DNA of 52,176 nt from Ruminococcus sp. Its GTDB lineage: Bacteria > Bacillota > Clostridia > Oscillospirales > Ruminococcaceae. The notes beneath the pieces are model-generated. The model ran no database searches, was not told where the DNA came from, and saw only the letters and a program-made list of their open reading frames with translations. The position numbers and the translations under genes were made by a program. The stretch covers positions 1 to 52,176 of the forward strand of contig SVNR01000015.1 in assembly GCA_015066815.1 (NCBI GenBank). Direction: 5' to 3'. This document shows positions 33,860 through 41,711 of the stretch, one piece after another; within the stretch, counting starts at the first letter, position 1, and the number at the start of each line of letters is the position of its first letter.

Positions 33860-34809
33860 TATCCGAAAATAAACTTGTCAATTATCTGTGTGTATTTTTC
33901 GTTTTCATCATAAAACGCAGTCATATAACCGGAAGATGAAAATACTGCTGAATCCTTTTCCGGAATCCTTAAAGCCTCAAAAAATTCTTTTCCGGATTCT
34001 GCAGAATATTCAGGACAGCCTTCCTGATAGAGGACAAGTGCCGGAATATTTATAAGCTCTGCGAAGCTCAGAAAGTTTATCTTGTCACAGTCAACGCCGA
34101 ATTTGTTGTTGATTGAGGAGACTGCCATACTGTTAAAAAGCTTTTCCGGGATGATACCGTTTTTGCCCTTAAGCTTTTGTTCGACAAAACCGCAAGCATC
34201 TGCAGATGGATTTTCAAGGATTACAAAATCAAAATCATTGTTGTATCCTGAACTGAGATAATATGAAGCAGTAAATGTTCCTGTGCCCTGAGCGAAAAGT
34301 CCGAAGCAAACAGGTGTGGAAATGTTCATTTTTATATAGTCGAGAACAGCCTGCAGGTCATCGCTTTCGAGGTGACCGAAGGTAAATGTAGAGGCGTTAT
34401 TCTGACCGTGCATACGCTGATCGAAAGTTACTGTATTGATACCCTTTTCGAGAAAATGCTCTGCTACAGGGAGCATTATCGTGTAGTCATAGCCAAGAGG
34501 CGGAATCAGTATTATTGTATCAGTGTTATATTGATTTTTCTCTGCGCATATATAATTTATGTAAACACTGTTTCCGTTTTTTGAGCGATATGTAATTCGT
34601 TCAGAAGAAGATGACCATTTTTCATTGAATTTTACCATATCAAAGTTTTTTTCCGAAAGTAGCTCTGAAGAGTTTGTGATAGTTTTTTCAGTATCAAAAC
34701 CGAATACAGAGGAGTATGCGGATTTTCCTGATACCATAAAAAATATCGCCACAGTCAGCAGTAGTATCACGACCGGTATGATGATAAGTTTGATTTTTTT
34801 GCTTTTCAT
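33859..34809 (-). CDS. Membrane-anchored alpha/beta-hydrolase-fold protein lacking the catalytic triad
   Basis: 316 aa with an N-terminal membrane anchor (residues 7-27) and an extracellular alpha/beta-hydrolase fold: IILIPPLGYDYTIMLPVAEH, TVTFDQRMHGQNN (where DxRGHG is usual), then the nucleophile elbow. The elbow reads AQGTG where GxSxG is expected, so the Ser is Gly. The usual Asp site (PALVLYQEGCPEYSAESG) and the His site (FSSSGYMTAFYDE) also lack the expected residues. It is probably a pseudoenzyme, perhaps a binding protein. It stands alone between a terminator and the dynamin promoter. Confidence 0.7.
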   Translation of the reverse strand: MKSKKIKLIIIPVVILLLTVAIFFMVSGKSAYSSVFGFDTEKTITNSSELLSEKNFDMVKFNEKWSSSSERITYRSKNGNSVYINYICAEKNQYNTDTIILIPPLGYDYTIMLPVAEHFLEKGINTVTFDQRMHGQNNASTFTFGHLESDDLQAVLDYIKMNISTPVCFGLFAQGTGTFTASYYLSSGYNNDFDFVILENPSADACGFVEQKLKGKNGIIPEKLFNSMAVSSINNKFGVDCDKINFLSFAELINIPALVLYQEGCPEYSAESGKEFFEALRIPEKDSAVFSSSGYMTAFYDENEKYTQIIDKFIFG

Positions 34810-34962
34810 TTTTAATTAATACACTTCCTTTGAGATTTAGTACTGAGATTCTGTACCTGACAGTGCTTTGACTATAGATAATTATACAATACAACAATAC
34901 AGTTTTCAATAATACAATACAAATTTTTATCTATTTTTCAAAAAAGAAATGTTTATTTTTCA

Positions 34963-34991
34963 TTGACAAAATGCCTAAAAAATGATATGAT
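34963..34991 (+). promoter_or_regulatory. Promoter of the dynamin operon
   Basis: TTGACA (34963-34968), 17 bp, TATGAT (34986-34991), giving a leader of about 65 nt. TTTTTACTATAA at 35013-35024 resembles one arm of the TATAGT repeat. Confidence 0.75.
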
Positions 34992-35061
34992 AAATAATAA
35001 GTAGTATTTCATTTTTACTATAATTGAATTCTTGGCGAAGTGAGAGGAGTATCCGGACCAT

Positions 35062-37386
35062 ATGCAGAACAATGATTTAAAACAAAAACTCAACAGCCTT
35101 AAATCGTACTCAGTCATATATGATGGCGCGAGTATCAAAGATACTATAGATACCATTGAAAAACGTATCAGTGAAAATGAATTCAAGATCGCAGTGGTAG
35201 GAGAGTTCAGTGCAGGAAAATCAACCTTTATAAACGCTATCATAGGAAAAGATATTCTCAAGCATGCTACACTGGAAACAACTGCTGCATTGACCTACAT
35301 ACATAACGTAAGGCCGGATGACAGCAGGCTCAATACATGCATAATAAAGTTTTCAGACGGTTCGTCACAGAAGCTTGAAAAGCTTGCTGATCTTGAAAAA
35401 TATACAACAACACAGTCAGATATAGATGTTGTTTCTGAAGTAAAGAGTGTTGATATTTTTATTGATTTTATTGATGTGGACGAAGAACTTGTCATAGTTG
35501 ATACTCCGGGACTTAATGGACTTGCGGACAAGCACAGAGAGCTTACGGTTGAAGAAATAAAACAAGCACACGCGTGTATATATCTGTTCCCTAAGAGAGG
35601 TGTTGCCCAGACTGATGTTGATTTTATAAAATACATTTCCAACTATCAGAATACCTTTATCTTTGTCTATAACTTCATTGATGAGCTTAACGAGTCTGAG
35701 GGCGAAAACCCTGAAGACAAGATAAATTCCATAAAAGAAAATGTGAGCAGATTTGTACTTGAATGTACCACAAGAAAAATCATCACATATTATTGCGGAA
35801 TGTCTGCATTAAAAGCTCTGGCAGGAAAGGATAAGGATATACAGCGTCTTTACGAGGATGATTTCTGGGATATAACTGATGATTACAGAAAACAGATTTT
35901 AGCAGAATCAAATTTTTCCTGTTTCGAACAGATACTCAAGTCAATCATAAACGATGTTGACTTTTTAAAGAAAAGATATATTTCCAACTGTTATACAGTA
36001 ATGAACCTTATGGAATATATTCTTATGCTTTCAAAGAAAAAGCAGTCGGAGATCGAAGACAAGATATTAAAGGATCGTGCTTTTAAGGATATCAGCAGTA
36101 TCAAGCTTCAGAAGATTGCAATGAATGAAAATCAGGACGTTGTTCTTGATCAGCTTTATGCGCTTATCAATCAGCTTTTTGAAGATAACAAGAGGATATT
36201 AAGCAATGATATTGACGAAAGCATAAAAAATATCTATGACAGTATATCATCGCTTATAAACAGTGAAAAGGACTATCCTGCCTTTGAACAGAAGGTCGAA
36301 AACAACGTATACAAGCACTCGCTTCAGAGGCTTATCGATGATTATCAGCTTGAGCTTGACTATAAAAAAGAAAACTGCTTCCAGCTCGTATATAAGACCA
36401 TACTTGCCCGCATAGATGAATACGGAGATATTATAAGTGTGGTTGACAGAAGCAATGCAGAGCTGAAGATTTCCGAGGCAATTGACAAAGAGCTCGCAGC
36501 TGACAATATCAAAAACGATATCAGAAATCTCGAGCAGATAGCAGTAAGCAACAAGAAGTTTCTTGAAAGCTTCCAGAAGCAGAGAGACGGTTTTGTGGCA
36601 GAAATCGAAAAAATATTTGCCGATATAGCTGCAAGCAAGAACAGGAAGGATGCGCTTGTTACAGTTCAGCGCAGAAAAGAAGCTGCTCTTGGTGACAGAC
36701 CTATCGAAAACGTGCGTTATATTGTCGAGGAGTTCGAAGAAGACAGAAAAGGAATAGGAAGGCTGTTCCAGTTTATTATAGGAAAGAAAAAGTCTACAAG
36801 ACAGGTACCGCAATACGACGATACAAAGGGTCTTGAATGGGACAGAAAAAAACGTGAGATAAAAGAAAGTACAGACGAAGAACGTGAAGCAATAAATCGT
36901 GAGCTTTCTAATCTTGAAGCCAAAAAGTGTGATCTGGAAGAACAGATAGAACTTCATGACAAGGAACACGCTTCATATATAAGAAAAATGGATGTTCTTA
37001 AGCATGAGATATCTGCTAAGAAGGATGAGCTTTCAATGTTTGAGGAAAGACTCGAAACCGAGTACTTCACACTTCGTAAGAAACAGCTCAGGCAGGATAT
37101 CGAAAAATATCTCTTTGATGGAGAAGCTTCTATCACAACTCTGTTCAAGGAGTCTCTTGTTTCAGATGTAGCTGCAAACACAGAGCTTGTCAGCGGATAC
37201 ATAAAGCATGAATTTGAAAAAAGACTGGCTGAGAAAAATAGTGTTCTTGATGAGATAATAAACGGAAACCTTATAGATATACAGAACAGGTACAAAAACA
37301 AAAAGACCGAAATAACGAAGATCGAACAAATGTATAATGAACTTAAGGTGGAATTAGAAAATGAACAAACATCTCTTACAGTTTGA
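35062..37386 (+). CDS. Dynamin-like GTPase 1
   Basis: 774-aa bacterial dynamin-like protein. The GTPase domain has G1 GEFSAGKST (47-55), the G2 Thr in LETTAALTY, G3 DTPGLNG (~150-156), and an atypical G4 NFID where NKxD is usual. Helical stalk and coiled-coil regions follow. At about residues 563-577 a basic hydrophobic segment, GRLFQFIIGKKKS, is set between coiled coils, a plausible membrane-inserting paddle. Such proteins remodel or fuse membranes upon GTP hydrolysis. The next gene starts 26 bp before this one ends, so translation is probably coupled. Its ATG follows GAGGAG at a long spacing of 13 nt. Confidence 0.9.
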   Translation: MQNNDLKQKLNSLKSYSVIYDGASIKDTIDTIEKRISENEFKIAVVGEFSAGKSTFINAIIGKDILKHATLETTAALTYIHNVRPDDSRLNTCIIKFSDGSSQKLEKLADLEKYTTTQSDIDVVSEVKSVDIFIDFIDVDEELVIVDTPGLNGLADKHRELTVEEIKQAHACIYLFPKRGVAQTDVDFIKYISNYQNTFIFVYNFIDELNESEGENPEDKINSIKENVSRFVLECTTRKIITYYCGMSALKALAGKDKDIQRLYEDDFWDITDDYRKQILAESNFSCFEQILKSIINDVDFLKKRYISNCYTVMNLMEYILMLSKKKQSEIEDKILKDRAFKDISSIKLQKIAMNENQDVVLDQLYALINQLFEDNKRILSNDIDESIKNIYDSISSLINSEKDYPAFEQKVENNVYKHSLQRLIDDYQLELDYKKENCFQLVYKTILARIDEYGDIISVVDRSNAELKISEAIDKELAADNIKNDIRNLEQIAVSNKKFLESFQKQRDGFVAEIEKIFADIAASKNRKDALVTVQRRKEAALGDRPIENVRYIVEEFEEDRKGIGRLFQFIIGKKKSTRQVPQYDDTKGLEWDRKKREIKESTDEEREAINRELSNLEAKKCDLEEQIELHDKEHASYIRKMDVLKHEISAKKDELSMFEERLETEYFTLRKKQLRQDIEKYLFDGEASITTLFKESLVSDVAANTELVSGYIKHEFEKRLAEKNSVLDEIINGNLIDIQNRYKNKKTEITKIEQMYNELKVELENEQTSLTV

Positions 37387-39661
37387 AGACAAAAGGACGG
37401 AAACTTATCTTGTCCTCAATGATATTCTTAAGTTTTATAACGAAAATCACTATGTAGCTGAAGAAAAGATCATATCTGATTTTATCGAAATGCTGAAAAA
37501 AGAAGAGTTCTCCATAGTTATAGTAGGAGAGTTCAGCGTCGGAAAATCAACCTTTCTTAATGCTCTCATGGGTGAAAAAATACTTCCTTCATACTCAGAT
37601 GAAACAACTGCAACTGTAACCTTCCTGCGTCACAAAAACAAAGCTGACAATTGTCAGAAGGGCTGTGTGCATTATGCAGACGGAAGCAGTGAGGACATTG
37701 ACAGTATAGAAACAGATGTTATATCAAGATATGTCAGCACACGAAGCGACATACCCGTTGCTGCTACTGTAAACCATCTTGATTTGTTTCTTGATTCACC
37801 GTTTCTTGAAGGAAACGTTACTCTTGTGGATACTCCCGGACTTAACGGAACGGCTGACGGTCACAGAGAGATAACGGAAGCTCAGATAATGAAATCCAAC
37901 GTTTGTCTTTTCATGTTCAGTGCAGACAGACCGGGCGGAAAGTCAGAGTTTGAGTTTTTAAGCCAGATAAAAACAAAAGCAAACAAAATTATTTTCGTAC
38001 TTAACAAGATAGACCAGATAAAAAATAACGAAAATGAATCATATGAAAAAGTAACCGAAAACCTTCTCAAGAATTTTGGACAGATATTTCCGGATGCCTC
38101 CGATATTCCGAAGTTCTGGTGTATTTCTGCGTATCAGGCGCTTGTAGCAAGATCGTCGGCGAACCTTTCTTACAGAGGACGCACATCTTTTTCTGATGAA
38201 GAAAAAGAACGCCTGCTCACTCTTTCAAAAATGCGCGAGTTTGAAGACGGGCTGTGGAACTTTATAACTGACGGCGATAAAGCACGCGGAAGTCTTATTA
38301 CACCTATATCACGTGCTTCAAGAATGATCGACGAAACACTGAAGAATCTTGAGCTTGAGGCGGCAATATATGATTCAGCTGTTGATAACAGCGAAGCGCA
38401 GCAGATTATAGACGAGCTTACACTGAAAATTTCCGAAACCGAACAGAAGATGAGCAGGTTAAAGGAAAGAATATACAGTGATATCGATCAGTGTCTGAAG
38501 AACGTTCTTGATTTTACACTTAACAAAGTACGTCTTTTCAAAGGACGTCAGTTTGCAAATCTTGAATGCTATCAGACAACCGAAGAGCTTATAGAGCTTG
38601 AAAAGAGTCTGCCGTCTATCATTAATAACGGTGTAAGTGCTGCTACTTTTGAGCTTAAGGAGAAGCTTGTAGCGGATATCTCAAACACTGTCGCAAGATA
38701 TCTTCCTGATGTTGCAGAATCAGTCCGTATTTTTGTATCGGATTATGAGTTCAATATATGTCCGGAATGTAAGTATAATCAGACTGAGAATTCTTTTGAG
38801 CTCGGCATAGAGCAGTATCAGCAGAGTGTTAATGCAATAAACGCAGAAATAAATGTTATTCAGGAAGAGCTTGATGATCTTTCTGCTAAGTATATGAAGG
38901 CGCTCAGAGCTGAGAAGGAAAGAGAAAAGCTCCGTCATGACCTTAATCTTCTGAGAGAAGAAAAGCAGCAGTATGAAAACGGACTTGAAAAGCCGAAGGT
39001 AAAACGCGTATATACCAAGGAAGAAAAGAGCAGATTCAGTCTGTTTGGTCTCTTCAGGAGAAAGAAAATAACCGAGACTACTGAGTATATTGACGATACC
39101 GAAACACGTGCATGGAAAAAAGAAGTAGAGATGCGTCTGGCTGATTATTCTGAACAGATAAGACAGAAGACTATGGAGTATAACGCTATAGAATACAACG
39201 GAAAATCAAGTGATGAATTAAACGAAGAGATACATCTGAAAAGCTCTATTCTTTCGGAACTTCATAAGCAGCTTGATGATAAGCGTGAAGGCTTCAAGAC
39301 AAGATATGTACGTGAAAACGTTGCACTTTATCTTAAGAAGAAAATGTACATAGAGTCTTTTTACAGCGAGGGAACAAACTCCTATGCGAACATTGCGTCT
39401 GAAGAAATCAAAAAGTTTTCAGATGTTTTCAAGCTAAGGCTTGAAGATATTCTCAATAACGATCTTGAAAGACGTTTTGATCTTATCAATAAAAACATAG
39501 ATGCACTTAAGTATCAGTTGTCTATTTCTGTGGATGAAAAGGATGAAAAAATCAAAAACATCAACAGACAGATAAGTACCATAAAAACTCTTTATTATCG
39601 TATAGAGGAACTGAAGCGGTCACTTAACTGCGGCTCTGAAAACGACAAAATAGCAATATAA
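37361..39661 (+). CDS. Dynamin-like GTPase 2
   Basis: 766-aa dynamin-like GTPase, paralogous to the upstream gene but clearly diverged. G1 GEFSVGKST (56-64), G2 Thr in DETTATVTF, G3 DTPGLNGTADGH, and a canonical G4 NKID. A CPEC motif lies near residue 467. The coiled-coil tip carries FSLFGLFRRKKITETTEY (about 557-575), matching in place and character the paddle-like segment of GTPase 1. A canonical G4 here and a changed one in GTPase 1 suggest that the pair is functionally asymmetric. B. subtilis DynA fuses two dynamin units in one chain; here they are separate genes. Confidence 0.9.
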   Translation: MNKHLLQFEDKRTETYLVLNDILKFYNENHYVAEEKIISDFIEMLKKEEFSIVIVGEFSVGKSTFLNALMGEKILPSYSDETTATVTFLRHKNKADNCQKGCVHYADGSSEDIDSIETDVISRYVSTRSDIPVAATVNHLDLFLDSPFLEGNVTLVDTPGLNGTADGHREITEAQIMKSNVCLFMFSADRPGGKSEFEFLSQIKTKANKIIFVLNKIDQIKNNENESYEKVTENLLKNFGQIFPDASDIPKFWCISAYQALVARSSANLSYRGRTSFSDEEKERLLTLSKMREFEDGLWNFITDGDKARGSLITPISRASRMIDETLKNLELEAAIYDSAVDNSEAQQIIDELTLKISETEQKMSRLKERIYSDIDQCLKNVLDFTLNKVRLFKGRQFANLECYQTTEELIELEKSLPSIINNGVSAATFELKEKLVADISNTVARYLPDVAESVRIFVSDYEFNICPECKYNQTENSFELGIEQYQQSVNAINAEINVIQEELDDLSAKYMKALRAEKEREKLRHDLNLLREEKQQYENGLEKPKVKRVYTKEEKSRFSLFGLFRRKKITETTEYIDDTETRAWKKEVEMRLADYSEQIRQKTMEYNAIEYNGKSSDELNEEIHLKSSILSELHKQLDDKREGFKTRYVRENVALYLKKKMYIESFYSEGTNSYANIASEEIKKFSDVFKLRLEDILNNDLERRFDLINKNIDALKYQLSISVDEKDEKIKNINRQISTIKTLYYRIEELKRSLNCGSENDKIAI

Positions 39662-39682
39662 AAAACCGGAGGAATAATTCTC

Positions 39683-40786
39683 ATGAGAAATATCAGCAGC
39701 AATAATTTTATTATCTGTCTCGGAGATGATGTAAGATACCGTTTTGCTCAGGAACTTATGCCTGAAGGACATCTGATAAACACTAACGCACTAAAAATCA
39801 GCAAAAGCTATGTTTTTATATTTTCAAAAGAAGAAAACGTTATAACTGATGAAAACAGAATTATTGTTTATACCTCCAAGATCAGTGAAGGAAGAATACT
39901 GGAGTTTCCTGTGTCGGGAATAGATATCAAAACATCTTTTTCTGATAAGGAAAAAGTAAGGATCAGCAAAGCACTTATTTTTGCGGATTTTCCGTACAAG
40001 AAGGAAAATCTCAGATATCTTATCGATAAAATGTGCTCTTCTGCCAAAAACGCTGATATAGATGTTGTTCTGTACAACGAAAAAAGACGTGCAGGATATA
40101 CAGATATAGAAAAATCAGAAAAGATAATCAAGGAAGCTTATGAAGAGTTCGGAAGCTTCGGCGTAGATATATATGAGTATTTCGCAGGTGCTGACAAGAC
40201 AGCAGCGTTTGCGGTAAAACCTGACAATCTCAGATATATCAAAAAGCGTTATCTTAAGGAGCTCAAGGGTTCTCAGTACAGAGTTGAAAAAAGATTTGAT
40301 ATTCATTATAAAACGTTTCTTGAACGTACTTATGAACATTATTTTTCGTTCAACAATCCAACTGAGTTTTCAAGATATCTTAAGCTTTTTGAGTTCGGAA
40401 CACTGCCGATCGATACAGATGATATATACGGGTGTTTTGCTGATTCCTTTAAAACCATGTATCTGAGTGGAAGTTCAGATATTTTAGAAGAAGTGTCTGA
40501 TTTTTATCTGGATTATATATCAGAAATTCTGAGCTTCAGACTTGATGAAGAGAGTGTTTACATCAAAAAATATGTTGTAGCTCTTTTTGATAAATATTTT
40601 ATGGAGCATTCGAAAATTTCTGCAGGGAAAACAGAACTTGAATATAAGGAGATTCTTAACAAGAACAATATTGTTACAGAATTCACAAAGAAGATCGATG
40701 ATTTTTTCCATGTGCAGCTGCCTCATCTTCTGCTCAGTGCCGCAAAAATGAAGATCGATGCGGTAAAGAATATGACAAATCACTGA
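39683..40786 (+). CDS. Unknown protein of the dynamin operon
   Basis: 367-aa soluble protein. The N-terminal ~120 residues look like an alpha/beta domain (FIICLGDDVRYRFAQELMPE, KALIFADFPYKKENLRYLID); the middle has VDIYEYFAGADKTAAFAVKP; the C-terminal half is helical. No known motif and no membrane segment. It starts 21 bp after GTPase 2 with a CCGGAGG site. I infer a partner or regulator of the GTPases. Confidence 0.65.
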   Translation: MRNISSNNFIICLGDDVRYRFAQELMPEGHLINTNALKISKSYVFIFSKEENVITDENRIIVYTSKISEGRILEFPVSGIDIKTSFSDKEKVRISKALIFADFPYKKENLRYLIDKMCSSAKNADIDVVLYNEKRRAGYTDIEKSEKIIKEAYEEFGSFGVDIYEYFAGADKTAAFAVKPDNLRYIKKRYLKELKGSQYRVEKRFDIHYKTFLERTYEHYFSFNNPTEFSRYLKLFEFGTLPIDTDDIYGCFADSFKTMYLSGSSDILEEVSDFYLDYISEILSFRLDEESVYIKKYVVALFDKYFMEHSKISAGKTELEYKEILNKNNIVTEFTKKIDDFFHVQLPHLLLSAAKMKIDAVKNMTNH

Positions 40787-40805
40787 AAGCGAGGAGATTC
40801 AGAAC

Positions 40806-41105
40806 ATGAAGGTTTCAGATAAAATCGATGCTGAGTTTATAAATGAATCAGTATTCAGAATAACAGACAAGCTCCGAAAGGACGAGGTATTTTATAAGGG
40901 CGGGCTGATAATCCTTTCGGGTGTAAACGATGATGTTTCAAAAAAGCTTCAAAGTATAGACCGTCTTACCGGAATTGTTGATTCATATGTTTTAAAAAAA
41001 GATATGAAAAAAGCACTGCTTTACACAGCGCTTCTCAGAAAAAAAGTTTCAGGATTTATTAAAGAGGTAAAGGATACTAAGATAGTTTTACCTTCTGCGT
41101 ATTAG
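40806..41105 (+). CDS. Small unknown protein, last gene of the dynamin operon
   Basis: 99 aa, charged and helical (MKVSDKIDAEFINESVFRIT, KKDMKKALLYTALLRKKVSG). A GAGGAG site precedes it. It starts 19 bp after the 367-aa gene, and its last 18 bp overlap the 3' end of the convergent membrane-protein gene. No family recognised; probably a small subunit of the dynamin system. Confidence 0.6.
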   Translation: MKVSDKIDAEFINESVFRITDKLRKDEVFYKGGLIILSGVNDDVSKKLQSIDRLTGIVDSYVLKKDMKKALLYTALLRKKVSGFIKEVKDTKIVLPSAY

Positions 41106-41627
41106 TTTAGGTTTGATTTTATTGCAGTATATCAGCAGCATGCTTTCCAGACTGTAATCATATAAAAAACAGATTGCGTTTATTATCAGAAGAATTGCTA
41201 TGCTGAAGGCTTTTCCTTTGGTTACAAGCTGCTCGTAGAATTCTGTTATTCCCAGAAGCTTTACGGTTATCATAAACTCTGATAGTATGCAAACGTTGAA
41301 AACAGCTGTTTTTACAATGAAACGTATAAGTCCGGGCTTTAAACTGTCAATATACTGCTTGATAATGGGGTAATGACCAAAAAGCATAATATACAGGAGC
41401 GCCGCCTCTTTGTCAAAGGTAACAAATACGGCAAGTGTGCCTGTAGCTGCATATGTCAGAAAGGCCCATGATGGTGTAATTTCTACTGACATTATCATCA
41501 TCAGAATCCCGGCGATCATAGGCAGTGTAATATATAGTACAGGAAATATTCCTGTAAGAAACATACATAAAAGGCACAGGGAGGAGATTACTCCGCCAAG
41601 AGCTACCTTATAACTGATATTTTGCAT
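41088..41627 (-). CDS. Multi-pass membrane protein (possible ECF-type fold)
   Basis: 179 aa with about five hydrophobic segments, starting KVALGGVISSLCLLCMFLTG and FPVLYITLPMIAGILMMIMS. The N-terminal ALGGVISSL pattern and small size resemble substrate-binding (S) components of ECF vitamin transporters, though no clear vitamin motif is visible. AAAAGGAG precedes the ATG. It converges on the dynamin operon with an 18-bp overlap, so the two could affect each other by antisense transcription. Confidence 0.6.
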   Translation of the reverse strand: MQNISYKVALGGVISSLCLLCMFLTGIFPVLYITLPMIAGILMMIMSVEITPSWAFLTYAATGTLAVFVTFDKEAALLYIMLFGHYPIIKQYIDSLKPGLIRFIVKTAVFNVCILSEFMITVKLLGITEFYEQLVTKGKAFSIAILLIINAICFLYDYSLESMLLIYCNKIKPKLIRRR

Positions 41628-41711
41628 TTTTTATTTTCTCCTTTTTTAAGGTATACTAAAATAATAACATAGATAAACTAAAAATTCAATATTTATGAAA
41701 GGGGTTTTTTG

